Assembly (NCBI RefSeq): GCF_014873755.1
Contig: NZ_JADBEG010000001.1
Location: 4,218,501 to 4,282,500, forward strand
Direction: 5' to 3'
Length of the DNA stretch: 64,000 nt
From: Amycolatopsis lexingtonensis
GTDB lineage: Bacteria > Actinomycetota > Actinomycetes > Mycobacteriales > Pseudonocardiaceae
Shown here: positions 8,401 through 15,926 of the stretch, in pieces
Layout of the letters: every line of letters begins with the position of its first letter
Numbering within the stretch: the first letter of the stretch is position 1
The notes under the pieces: generated by a model
The model's input: the letters and a program-made list of their open reading frames with translations, nothing else
Database searches by the model: none
What the model was told of the DNA's origin: nothing
Program-made: the position numbers and the translations under genes

Positions 8401-8577
8401 GAGCACCCCACGACCCTGACCGCCCGCCACACCCACGCCACCCTGCGGGGCGAAACCGGGGACCGGGCGGGCGCCGTCGCGGCGCTCGAACTCCTGCTGC
8501 CCGACCTGGACCGCGTCCTCGGCCCCGGGCACCCCGAAACGTCCGGTGCCCGCGAGGACCTCACGCGCTTCCGGTGA
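5404..8577 (+). CDS. PNP-NB-ARC-TPR protein, NLR-like STAND NTPase
   Basis: A 1057-residue protein with three parts. Residues 1-230 are a PNP-fold domain very similar to the preceding free protein; TALEAEY and VEMESAG are kept, but the catalytic-acid loop is shortened (RGIGDGGAHA, about 13 residues fewer). Residues about 240-500 are an NB-ARC STAND ATPase: Walker A GLGGVGKT (272-279), Walker B LLVLDD (Asp351/352), LTTRRRD, and GHLPLA (427-432, the GLPL motif). Residues about 620-1057 hold some nine kinesin-light-chain-type TPRs of 41-42 residues with the LGPEHP(D/A)TL signature. This effector-switch-sensor order is that of NLR immune receptors and of many fungal PNP-NB-ARC proteins. The GTG start overlaps the previous stop. 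Role inferred: ligand-triggered nucleoside or NAD-related toxicity. Confidence 0.88.
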   Translation: MTATVVVLTALEAEYAAVRTLLANRRVTTHPSGTRFEVGEPPAGRATIVLALTGQGNQGAAVLTERAIATFGPSALVFAGIAGALHDDLAPGDVVVATKVYGYHGGKDADGGFRTRPQAWEIPHHLDQLARHVAREENWLPGGHHPPVHFRPIAAGEVVLGSRTGPLAEQLRAHYDDAAAVEMESAGVAKAGHLNHGLPVLTVRGIGDGGAHAVAAAHAAAFALALAAEIPERPSTVTAGLPWPYRTGVVPVRADGFQDREIPFDGTTVLSGLGGVGKTQLAADHAERAWAGREVDLLAWIGADSRDAVLTAYAQLAKTLTGIEDPDPAQGARRLLDWLATTPKRWLLVLDDVQHPADLQGLWPPASETGRVVLTTRRRDAALAGDRRRIVDVGQFTTAESRAYLNRKLAGRPHLADDVAGLADDLGHLPLALAQAAAYVLDRDLPCSAYRQRFRERKLPAVLPDRHGLPDDHQATVTATWSLSVAHADSLEPAGLAGPLLRFASVLDPHGIPYTVLTAPAVLAFLRKAARRRVTADDARDALGCLHRLNLVTLDPQTVRVHALVQRAARDDLRPKHLSRITRAAADALVQAWPEIESDRTLAQALRRGTFALQATGDVEQLWRRGYHVVLLQAGRSLRESGQLGPAIAYFQELSSTAADRLGGNHLDTSIARFDLADTVGTSGDPRAAVTALSALLAVLDLKPGRTHQLTLTVRSTLARYLGESGNFAGAVTVYEYLLPDLERVLGPEHQATSATRQNLAVMRNAAGDPSGSAAVERSVHERHRALGPLHPDTLNARVASAKLRGDAGDSEGAIAAYESVLPDLARVFGPEHRATLTTRGASAVLRGESGDLAGAAARLETLLEDQHRVLGPEHPDALSTRLHLAWFRGLAGDPAPAVAAYEALVQDQRRVLGPDHPDTFTAQHNLAALRARAGDPAGAAAVIEGLLPELSRVFGPDSPNVLTTRHNLARFHAFAGDPAGALATLTDLLADLDRVLGPEHPTTLTARHTHATLRGETGDRAGAVAALELLLPDLDRVLGPGHPETSGAREDLTRFR

Positions 8578-9172
8578 CCGCCAGCCGCAGTTCCAGGGTC
8601 CGGGCCCACTCGCGCACGATCTGCTTGCGCCGCTTGGTGTCGTCGGTCAGCAGGTTCGCCAGGCCGAGCCCGCGGCCCAGGTCCAGGGTGGCCTGGACCA
8701 GTTCGCGGGTGCCGGGCCGGGACTCGTCGGCGCCCAGGAGTTCCACCGTCACCCGGTGCGCCTCGCGGCCGACCCTCGCCTCCAGCGGGACCAGGACGTC
8801 CCGCAGGGCGTCGTCGGTCGCCGCGACCGCCCACAGCTGCAGGGCCGCGCGGAACAGCGGGCCGGTGTAGAGGTTCAGCACCATCTCGACGACGCGCTCG
8901 ATCCGGGACGCGCCGGTCGGCAGGTCCGCGGCCTGGGCGCGCAGCTCGTCGATCTGGGACTGCCCGAGCAGGTCGACCGCCGCCACCACGAGGTCCTCGC
9001 GGGCCGGGAAGTGGTGCTGGGCGGCGCCGCGGGAAACGCCGGCCCGCTCGGCGATCCCGGCCACCGTGACGCCGTGCCAGCCGCGCTCGCCGAAGCTGTC
9101 GAGCGCGGCTTCGATCAGCCGCCGCCGCGTGGTGCGGCTGCGTTCCTGCTGGGGTTCGCGGACGCCGGTCAA
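8561..9172 (-). CDS. TetR family transcriptional regulator
   Basis: A 203-residue repressor. RRRLIEAALDSFGERGWHGVTVAGIAERAGVSRGAAQHHFPAREDLVVAA is a textbook TetR N-terminal HTH; the C-terminal helical ligand domain shows no specific motif. The TTG at 9172 overlaps the stop of the SDR gene (TTGA), which decides the start; the frame is open further upstream but has no better start. Its 3' end overlaps the NLR-like gene by 17 bp in convergent orientation. Being the last gene of the acyl-CoA block, it is the likely controller of that block, possibly through the dyad at 18450-18467. Confidence 0.85.
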   Translation of the reverse strand: MTGVREPQQERSRTTRRRLIEAALDSFGERGWHGVTVAGIAERAGVSRGAAQHHFPAREDLVVAAVDLLGQSQIDELRAQAADLPTGASRIERVVEMVLNLYTGPLFRAALQLWAVAATDDALRDVLVPLEARVGREAHRVTVELLGADESRPGTRELVQATLDLGRGLGLANLLTDDTKRRKQIVREWARTLELRLAVTGSA

Positions 9173-10002
9173 GCCGGGTCCACCCAGAAGTCGAGCTGCA
9201 GGTCTTCCTCCGAGCCGCCGATGCGGTACCGCGAGAAGTCGTTGACCCCCTCGGCGCGCAGGACTTCGTCGTCCAGGAAGAAGTTCCCGGTCGCCGCGCC
9301 GCTCGGCTTGGTGAGGATCGCGTACGCGGCGTCGGCCATGATCTCCGGCGTGCGGCTGCGGTCGGCCAGCTCGGCGCCGACGACGTTGCGGATCGCCGCG
9401 GTGTCGATGGTCGTGCGCGGCCACAGCGAGTTGACCGAGACGCCGTCCTTCTTGAGCTCGGCCGCGAGCCCGACGGTCACCAGGCTCATCGAGTACTTCG
9501 CGATGCTGTAGGCGAGGTGCCCGGCGGTGAACCACTTCTCGTCGAGGCTGATCGGCGGCGACAGCGTCAGGATGTGGGCATTCTCCGAAGCCCGCAGGTG
9601 CGGGATGGCCAGTTTGGACAGCAGGAACGTGCCGCGCGCGTTGATGTCCTGCATCAGGTCGTAGCGCTTCATGCTGACCTGCTCGGTCGGCGTCAGGTCG
9701 ATCGCGCTCGCGTTGTTCACGACGATGTCGATGCCGCCGAACTGCTCGACGGTCTTCGCGACGGCGGCGGCGACCCCGTCGTCGTCGCGGACGTCGCCGA
9801 GGATCGGCAGCGCGTGCCCGCCCGCCTTCTCGATCGCCTCGGCCGCGGTGTAGATCGTGCCGGGCAGCTTCGGGTGCGGCTCGGCGGTCTTGGCCAGCAG
9901 CGCGATGTTGGCGCCGTCCTTGGCCGCCCGCAGCGCGATCGCCTCGCCGATGCCGCGGCTGCCGCCGGACATGATGATGGTCCTACCCGTCAATCCAGCC
10001 AT
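9169..10002 (-). CDS. Short-chain dehydrogenase, HSDL2-like
   Basis: A 277-residue classical-type SDR. SGGSRGIG (residues 12-19) is the NAD(P)-binding glycine motif, NNASA the stabilising motif, and YSIAK holds the catalytic Tyr and Lys; a Ser in LTLSPP supplies the third catalytic residue. The sequence style (WFTAGHLAYSIAKYSMS, LWPRTTIDTAA) is that of hydroxysteroid-dehydrogenase-like 2 proteins, so an acyl or hydroxyacyl substrate is likely. GGAGG lies eight bases before the ATG. It is followed without gap by the TetR gene and preceded by a hairpin, so it may be a separate unit from the upstream carboxylase operon. Confidence 0.85.
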   Translation of the reverse strand: MAGLTGRTIIMSGGSRGIGEAIALRAAKDGANIALLAKTAEPHPKLPGTIYTAAEAIEKAGGHALPILGDVRDDDGVAAAVAKTVEQFGGIDIVVNNASAIDLTPTEQVSMKRYDLMQDINARGTFLLSKLAIPHLRASENAHILTLSPPISLDEKWFTAGHLAYSIAKYSMSLVTVGLAAELKKDGVSVNSLWPRTTIDTAAIRNVVGAELADRSRTPEIMADAAYAILTKPSGAATGNFFLDDEVLRAEGVNDFSRYRIGGSEEDLQLDFWVDPA

Positions 10003-10019
10003 GTAAAACCTCCGTGAGG

Positions 10020-10052
10020 CGAAGCATCTTTCTCTGGGAAAGTGACGCTTCG
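10020..10052 (-). terminator. Hairpin between acyl-CoA dehydrogenase and SDR genes
   Basis: CGAAGC at 10020-10025 pairs with GCTTCG at 10047-10052, and CTTTC (10028-10032) with GAAAG (10038-10042), leaving a five-base loop. It lies just 3' of the acyl-CoA dehydrogenase stop, so it may attenuate read-through into the SDR-TetR pair. No T-run. Confidence 0.4.
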
Positions 10053-10062
10053 GGGTCAGTAG

Positions 10063-11229
10063 TCAGTAGGACTTGGGCAGGCCGAGGCTGTGCTGGCCGA
10101 CGAAGTTGAGCACCATCTCGCGGCTGACCGGTGCGATCCGGCCCAGCCGCACCGCCGTGACCAGCGTGCCGAGGCCGTACTCGGTGGCGAGGCCGTTGCC
10201 GCCGTGCGTTTGGACGGCTTGGTCCGTCGCGCGGATGGCCACCTCGGCGGCGGCGTACTTGGCCATGTTGGCCGACTCCCCCGCGCCGAAGTCGTCACCG
10301 GAGTCGTAGAGCGACGCCGCCTTCTGCGTCATCAGCTTCGCCAGTTCCAGCTCGATCTTGATCTCCGCCAGCGGGTGCGCGAGGCCCTGGTGGCTGCCGA
10401 TCGGCGCGCCCCAGACCTGCCGCTCGTTCGCGTACCCGACGGCCTTCGCCAGCGCGTACCGGGCGATGCCGAGGGAGAACGACGCGCCCATGATGCGTTC
10501 CGGGTTGAGGCCCGCGAACAGCTGCGCGATCGCCGCGTCCTCCTCGCCGACCAGCGCCTCGGCCGGGAGCTTGACGTCGTCGAGGAACAGCGAGAACTGG
10601 TTCTCCGGCGCGATGATGTCCATCGGGATCTTCGTGTACTCGAAGCCTGGAGTCCCGGTCGGCAGGATGAACAGCGCGGGCTTGAGCTTGCCGGTCTTCG
10701 AGTCCTCCATGCGGCCGACGACGAGCACCGCGTCGGCCTCGTCGACGCCGGAGATGTAGACCTTGCGTCCACTGAGGACCCAGCCGTCGCCGTCGCGCTT
10801 GGCGGTGGTGGTGATCTTGTGCGAGTTCGACCCGGCGTCCGGCTCGGTGATCGCGAAGACCATCCGCTTGCTGCCGTCCGCGATGCCGGGCAGCCACTGC
10901 TTCTTCTGCTCTTCGGTGCCGAAGCGGGAGATGACCGTGCCGCAGATGGCCGGCGAGACGACCATCAGCAGCAGCGGCGAGCCCGCGGCGGCGAGTTCTT
11001 CGAGCACCGCGGCGAGGTCGGCGATGCCCGCGCCCCCGCCGCCGTACTCCTCGGGGATGTTGACGCCGAGGTAGCCCAGCCGCCCGGCCTCGTCCCACAG
11101 CTCGTGGGTCTTCTCGCCGGCACGGGCCTTGCGGGCGTAGTACTCGTGCCCGTACTTGGCGCCCAGCTCGGCGACGGCCTTGCGAAGCGCGATCCGCTCC
11201 TCCGGCTCGATGAAGTTCATGGCGTTCAT
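10063..11229 (-). CDS. Acyl-CoA dehydrogenase (second of the operon)
   Basis: A 388-residue FAD enzyme oxidising acyl-CoA to enoyl-CoA. MVFAITEPDAGSNSHKITTTA is the N-terminal ACAD signature that contacts FAD and substrate, GRKVYISG follows, and the C-terminal signature region reads AVQTHGGNGLATEYGLGTLV. Length is normal for the family. The ATG at 11229 overlaps the biotin carboxylase stop (ATGA), so the two are translationally coupled; another ATG at 11220 is possible. Placement next to a branched-chain-type carboxylase suggests a branched or terpenoid acyl-CoA substrate, which the sequence alone cannot confirm. Confidence 0.88.
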   Translation of the reverse strand: MNAMNFIEPEERIALRKAVAELGAKYGHEYYARKARAGEKTHELWDEAGRLGYLGVNIPEEYGGGGAGIADLAAVLEELAAAGSPLLLMVVSPAICGTVISRFGTEEQKKQWLPGIADGSKRMVFAITEPDAGSNSHKITTTAKRDGDGWVLSGRKVYISGVDEADAVLVVGRMEDSKTGKLKPALFILPTGTPGFEYTKIPMDIIAPENQFSLFLDDVKLPAEALVGEEDAAIAQLFAGLNPERIMGASFSLGIARYALAKAVGYANERQVWGAPIGSHQGLAHPLAEIKIELELAKLMTQKAASLYDSGDDFGAGESANMAKYAAAEVAIRATDQAVQTHGGNGLATEYGLGTLVTAVRLGRIAPVSREMVLNFVGQHSLGLPKSY

Positions 11230-13175
11230 TCTGCTTCTCCCACCACCGCGAGGATCGTGCCCACTTCGACCTGCTGTCCGACCGTGACCGGCAGTTCCGC
11301 CACCACGCCGTCGGCGGGTGCGGCGATCCGGTGTTCCATCTTCATCGCCTCGAGCCACAGCAGCGGGTCGCCCGCCTTCACGGGGTCCCCGGCCTGGACG
11401 GCGAGCCGCACGACCGTGCCCGGCATCGGCGCGACCAGCGACCCGGCGGCCAGCGCCGCGTCGGGATCGGCGAACCGCGGCTCGGCTTTCAGCGCCACCG
11501 AACCGAGCGCCGAGTCCACGTAGGACACCCCGTCGTGACGAGCGACGTCGAACGCGCGCCGCACGCCACCCACCTCGAGCACGACCCGCCCCGGCTCGGC
11601 GCTGACCAGCCCGGCGTCGAACCCGTCGGCCCGCAAGCCGTCGCGGGTGAGCGAGTAGACGACCTCGTATTCGCGGTCGGCCACCGTGAAGACCTTGCGC
11701 TGACCGGCCGAGCGGACGTTGCGCCAGCCGCTCGGCAGCCTGCTCTGCGTGGTGGCCGACGCCCGGTTGCCCGCCGCGTCCGCCAGCGCCGCCGCGAGCG
11801 CGGAGAGCCGTTCGGTGTCCACAGTGGCCAGTGGCGCGGCCAGGGTGTCGAGGCCGTGGCGGTCGAAGAAGGCCGTGTCGGTCTCCCCCGCCAGGAAGGC
11901 TTCGTGGCGCAGGATGTTCACCAGGAGGTCGCGGTTGGTGACGACGCCGTGGATCTTCGCCGCCGCCAAGGCCTTCGCGAGTCGCCGCGCGGCCTCGGCC
12001 CGGGTCGGCGCCCAGGTGATCACCTTGGCGAGCATCGGGTCGTAGTGGACGCCCACCACCGAGCCGCTCTCGAACCCGGAGTCCAGCCGCAGCCCGGCGC
12101 CTTCGGTGAACCGGCGGTCCACGTCGGGCACCTCGAAGGTGTGCAGCGTGCCGCTCTGGGGCTGCCAGCCCGCGGCCGGGTCTTCGGCGTAGAGCCGGAC
12201 CTCGATCGAGTGCCCGACGGTCGGCGGCGGGTCGGCCGGGAGCCGCTCGCCCTCGGCGATCCGCAGCTGCAGCGCGACCAGGTCGAGGCCGGTGACGTTC
12301 TCGGTGACCGGGTGCTCGACCTGCAGCCGGGTGTTCATCTCGAGGAAGTAGAACCGGCCGTCGGGACCGGCGAGGAACTCGACCGTGCCCGCACCGACGT
12401 AGTCGATGGCCTTGGCGGCCTTGCGCGCGGCCTCGAACAGCTCCTCACGCATGGCGGCATCGACGAACGGCGACGGCGCCTCCTCGACGACCTTCTGGTG
12501 CCGGCGCTGGATCGAGCACTCCCGCTCCCCCACCGCCCACACCGTGCCGTGCTTGTCCGCGAGGACCTGGACCTCGATGTGCCGCCCGGTCTCCAGGTAC
12601 CGCTCGCAGAAGACGGTCGGGTCGCCGAACGCGGACCCGGCCTCCGCGCTCGCCCCTTCGACCGCCTCAGCCAGCTCGTCGAGGGAGCGGACCACGCGCA
12701 TCCCGCGGCCACCACCCCCGGCGGACGCCTTGACCAGCAACGGCAAGTCGTCGGACGTCACCGACGCCGGGTCCAGTTCGGACAGCACGGGCACCCCGGC
12801 CGCGGCCATCAGCCGCTTGGACTCCACTTTGGAGCCCATGGTCTCGATGGCCTCGGGCGGCGGCCCGACCCACGTCAGCCCGGCATCGAGCACGGCCCGG
12901 GCGAACGCGGCGTTCTCGGACAAGAAGCCGTAGCCCGGGTGGACGGCGTCGGCGCCGGTGTCGGCCGCGGCCTTCACCAGCAGCTCGGCCCGGAGATAGG
13001 TCTCCGAAGGCGCGTTGCCGGGCAGCCGGACGGCCGCGTCGGCTTCCAGCGCGTGGGGCGCGGCGGCATCGGCGTCGGAGAACACCGCCACCGTGCCGAT
13101 CCCGGCGTCTCGGCAGCTGCGGAACACGCGGCGGGCGATCTCGCCGCGGTTGGCGACCAGCAGGTTCTGGATCAT
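11226..13175 (-). CDS. Acyl-CoA carboxylase alpha subunit (biotin carboxylase + BCCP)
   Basis: A 649-residue biotin-dependent subunit. The N-terminal biotin carboxylase part starts NLLVANRGEIARRVFRSC, has the ATP-grasp glycine loop KASAGGGGRGMR, and the catalytic stretch ECSIQRRHQKVVEEAPS and EMNTRLQVEHPVTE. The C-terminal carrier domain carries the biotinylation site EAMKMEH (Lys612). It carboxylates biotin with ATP and bicarbonate and passes the carboxyl group to the beta subunit encoded just upstream, eight bases away. The fused BC-BCCP layout is that of methylcrotonyl-, geranyl- and propionyl-CoA carboxylases; neighbours favour the first two. Confidence 0.92.
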   Translation of the reverse strand: MIQNLLVANRGEIARRVFRSCRDAGIGTVAVFSDADAAAPHALEADAAVRLPGNAPSETYLRAELLVKAAADTGADAVHPGYGFLSENAAFARAVLDAGLTWVGPPPEAIETMGSKVESKRLMAAAGVPVLSELDPASVTSDDLPLLVKASAGGGGRGMRVVRSLDELAEAVEGASAEAGSAFGDPTVFCERYLETGRHIEVQVLADKHGTVWAVGERECSIQRRHQKVVEEAPSPFVDAAMREELFEAARKAAKAIDYVGAGTVEFLAGPDGRFYFLEMNTRLQVEHPVTENVTGLDLVALQLRIAEGERLPADPPPTVGHSIEVRLYAEDPAAGWQPQSGTLHTFEVPDVDRRFTEGAGLRLDSGFESGSVVGVHYDPMLAKVITWAPTRAEAARRLAKALAAAKIHGVVTNRDLLVNILRHEAFLAGETDTAFFDRHGLDTLAAPLATVDTERLSALAAALADAAGNRASATTQSRLPSGWRNVRSAGQRKVFTVADREYEVVYSLTRDGLRADGFDAGLVSAEPGRVVLEVGGVRRAFDVARHDGVSYVDSALGSVALKAEPRFADPDAALAAGSLVAPMPGTVVRLAVQAGDPVKAGDPLLWLEAMKMEHRIAAPADGVVAELPVTVGQQVEVGTILAVVGEAE

Positions 13176-13182
13176 CGCTCAC

Positions 13183-14781
13183 TCACATCCGGAAGACGCC
13201 GAAGCCCTCGGCGCCCTTCACTGGTCCATTGTGGATCGCGGACAGGCTCAGCCCCAGCACGGTGCGGGTGTCGCGCGGGTCGATGATGCCGTCGTCGTAG
13301 AGCATGCCGGAGAGGAACATCGGCATCGACTCGGCTTCGATCTGGCCTTCCACCATGGCGCGCATGGCCTTGTCGTGTTCCTCGTTGTACTCCTGGCCCC
13401 GGCTCTCGGCGGCGGCGCGGGCCACGATGGACAGCACGCCGGCCAGCTGCGCCGGGCCCATCACCGCGGACTTCGCGCTCGGCCACGCGAACAGGAACCG
13501 GGGGTCGTAGGCGCGGCCGCACATCCCGTAGTGCCCGGCGCCGTAGGACGCTCCCATGAGGACGGACAGGTGCGGCACCTTCGAGTTCGACACGGCGTTG
13601 ATCATCATCGCGCCGTGCTTGATGATGCCGCTCTGCTCGTACTCCTTGCCGACCATGTAGCCGGTCGTGTTGTGCAGGAACACCAGCGGCGTGTGGATCT
13701 GGTTGGCCAGCTGGATGAACTGCGCGGCCTTCTGCGACTCCTCGCCGAACAGCACGCCCTGGGCGTTGGCCAGCACGCCGACCGGGTAGCCGTGGATGCT
13801 CGCCCAGCCCGTGACCAGTGAGGACCCGTACAACGGCTTGAACTCGTCGAAGTCGGAGCCGTCGACGACGCGGGCGATCACCTCGCGCGGGTCGAACGGG
13901 ACCTTGAGGTCGGTCGGCACGATGCCGAGCAGGTCCTCGGTGTCGTACAGCGGCTCGGCGTAGTCCGGCTTCGGCGTCGGGCCCTGCTTGGTCCAGTTGA
14001 GCCGCTTGATGATGTTGCGGCCCAGGCGGATCGCGTCCTGCTCGTCGACGGCCAGGTAGTCGGCCAGGCCGGACGTCCGCGCGTGCATCTCGGCGCCGCC
14101 GAGCGACTCGTCGTCGGACTCCTCGCCGGTCGCCATCTTGACCAGCGGCGGCCCGCCGAGGAACACCTTCGCGCGTTCCTTGACCATCACGACGTAGTCC
14201 GACATGCCCGGCAGGTACGCCCCGCCGGCGGTGGAGTTGCCGAAGACCAGCGCGACCGTCGGGCAGCCCGCGGCCGAGGCGCGCGTGATGTCCCGGAAGA
14301 TCCGCCCGCCCGGGATGAAGATCTCCTTCTGCGTCGGCAGGTCCGCCCCGCCGGACTCGACGAGGTTGATCGACGGCAGCCGGTTCTGCGCGGCGATGTC
14401 CGCGGCCCGGAAGCTCTTCTTCGTCGTCCAGGGGTTGCTCGCCCCGCCCTTGACCGTCGGGTCGCTGGCCGAGATCAGGCACTCGACGCCTTCGACGACG
14501 CCGATGCCGGTGACCAGGCTGGCGCCGACGCGGTAGTCGGTGCCCCACGCGGCCAGCGGCGACAGCTCGAGGAACGGCGAGTCCTGGTCGAGCAGCAGCT
14601 CGATCCGCTCGCGGGCCAGGAGCTTGCCGCGCTTGCGGTGACGCTCGACGTACTTCTCGCCGCCGCCCGCGACGGCCTTGGCCTGCTCGGCCTCGATCTC
14701 GGCGAGCTTCTCCAGCATCGCTTCGCGGTTCGCGCCGAACTCGGCGGCCCGCGTGTCCACAGTGGACCTCAGAGTTGTCAC
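13183..14781 (-). CDS. Acyl-CoA carboxylase beta subunit, methylcrotonyl/geranyl-CoA type
   Basis: A 532-residue carboxyltransferase. It begins near RERIELLLDQDSPFLELS, has NLVESGGADLPTQKEIFIPGG, GNSTAGGAYLPGMSDYVV and GPPLVKMATGEESDDESLGGAEMH. The last two motifs follow methylcrotonyl- and geranyl-CoA carboxylase beta chains rather than propionyl-CoA carboxylases. It transfers the carboxyl from biotin to an enoyl-CoA. The GTG start at 14781 overlaps the stop of the upstream acyl-CoA dehydrogenase. Together with the alpha subunit it would carboxylate the enoyl-CoA that the dehydrogenases make, as in leucine or acyclic terpene degradation. Confidence 0.9.
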   Translation of the reverse strand: MTTLRSTVDTRAAEFGANREAMLEKLAEIEAEQAKAVAGGGEKYVERHRKRGKLLARERIELLLDQDSPFLELSPLAAWGTDYRVGASLVTGIGVVEGVECLISASDPTVKGGASNPWTTKKSFRAADIAAQNRLPSINLVESGGADLPTQKEIFIPGGRIFRDITRASAAGCPTVALVFGNSTAGGAYLPGMSDYVVMVKERAKVFLGGPPLVKMATGEESDDESLGGAEMHARTSGLADYLAVDEQDAIRLGRNIIKRLNWTKQGPTPKPDYAEPLYDTEDLLGIVPTDLKVPFDPREVIARVVDGSDFDEFKPLYGSSLVTGWASIHGYPVGVLANAQGVLFGEESQKAAQFIQLANQIHTPLVFLHNTTGYMVGKEYEQSGIIKHGAMMINAVSNSKVPHLSVLMGASYGAGHYGMCGRAYDPRFLFAWPSAKSAVMGPAQLAGVLSIVARAAAESRGQEYNEEHDKAMRAMVEGQIEAESMPMFLSGMLYDDGIIDPRDTRTVLGLSLSAIHNGPVKGAEGFGVFRM

Positions 14782-15926
14782 GAGGTGTATCCCAATCGCT
14801 TCGCGGCCAGGCCGGTGAGAATCTCGGTGGTGCCGCCGCCGATGCCGAGGATCCGGACGTCGCGGTAGTGCCGCTCCACTTCGGACTCGCGCATGTAGCC
14901 GAGCCCGCCGTGCAGCTGGACGGCCTCGTTGACCACCCACTCGGCGGCCTCGACGGCGGTGTTCTTCGCGAAACAGGCTTCGGCGATGACCTCTTCCCCC
15001 GAGACGTGCCGGATCGCGGCCTGCCGGGTGTAGGTCCGCGCCACGTCCACCTTGCGCGCCATCTCGGTGAGCTTGTGCTGCACGACCTGCCGCGAGATGA
15101 GCGGCCGGCCGAACGTCTCGCGCAGCCGGCACCAGTCCAGCGTCAGGTCGAGGGCCCGCTGGGCGTGCGCGTACGCCTGCACCGCCAGGGAAAGCCGCTC
15201 GGTGACGAACTGGGTAGCGACCTGCGCGAAGCCGCTGTTCTCGGCGCCGACGAGGTTCTCCACCGGCACCCGGACGTCCACGTAGGACAGTTCGGCGGTG
15301 TCGGAGCAGAGCCAGCCCATCTTCTCGAGCTTGCGGGACACGGTGAAGCCGGGCGTCCCGCGTTCGACGACGATCAGCGAGAGCCCGTGGGCGCCGTCGC
15401 CGCCGGTGCGCACGACCGTCGTGACGAAGTCGGCGCGGCAGCCGGAGGTGATGTAGGTCTTGGCGCCGTTGATGACGTACTCGTCACCCTCGCGCACGGC
15501 GGTGGTCCGGATCCCGGCGACGTCGGAGCCGCCGTCCGGTTCGGTGACGGCCAGCGAACCGATCTTGTCCCCGGCCAGCGTCGGGCGCACCCAGCGTTCG
15601 ATCTGCACCGGGTCGTTCGCCTCGGCGATGTGCGGGACGGCGATGCCGCAGGTGAACAGCGACGCGAAGAGCCCGCCGGAGCCGCCCGCGTAGTGCATCT
15701 CCTCGGCGACGACCAGCGCGTCGAGGTAGTTGCCGTCACCCCCGCCGATCTCCTCGGGGAAGGCGACGCCGAGCAGGCCCAGCTCGCCGGCCTTGCGGTG
15801 CAGGTCGCGCGGGAGCTCGCCGTCTCGCTCCCAGTCGTCGAGGTGCGGCAGGACTTCCTGCTCGACGAACCTGCGCACGGTCTTGCGCAGCTCGGCCCGT
15901 TCGGGCGTCCGGAAGGGATCGGTCAC
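14778..15926 (-). CDS. Acyl-CoA dehydrogenase (first of the operon)
   Basis: A 382-residue FAD-dependent dehydrogenase. LAVTEPDGGSDVAGIRTTA is the N-terminal signature; YVINGAKTYITSG and the C-terminal QLHGGLGYMRESEVERHYRDVRILGIGGGTTEI complete the pattern seen in isovaleryl-/citronellyl-type ACADs. The GTG at 15926 overlaps the stop of the AtuA-like gene. The operon has two ACADs flanking the carboxylase pair, suggesting two successive oxidation steps or two chain lengths. The substrate is inferred only. Confidence 0.9.
   Translation of the reverse strand: MTDPFRTPERAELRKTVRRFVEQEVLPHLDDWERDGELPRDLHRKAGELGLLGVAFPEEIGGGDGNYLDALVVAEEMHYAGGSGGLFASLFTCGIAVPHIAEANDPVQIERWVRPTLAGDKIGSLAVTEPDGGSDVAGIRTTAVREGDEYVINGAKTYITSGCRADFVTTVVRTGGDGAHGLSLIVVERGTPGFTVSRKLEKMGWLCSDTAELSYVDVRVPVENLVGAENSGFAQVATQFVTERLSLAVQAYAHAQRALDLTLDWCRLRETFGRPLISRQVVQHKLTEMARKVDVARTYTRQAAIRHVSGEEVIAEACFAKNTAVEAAEWVVNEAVQLHGGLGYMRESEVERHYRDVRILGIGGGTTEILTGLAAKRLGYTS

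Noticed and set aside
7590..8577. The roughly 125-bp periodicity as a DNA repeat array.
   Set aside because: It is explained by 41-42-residue TPR units that have diverged at the codon level.
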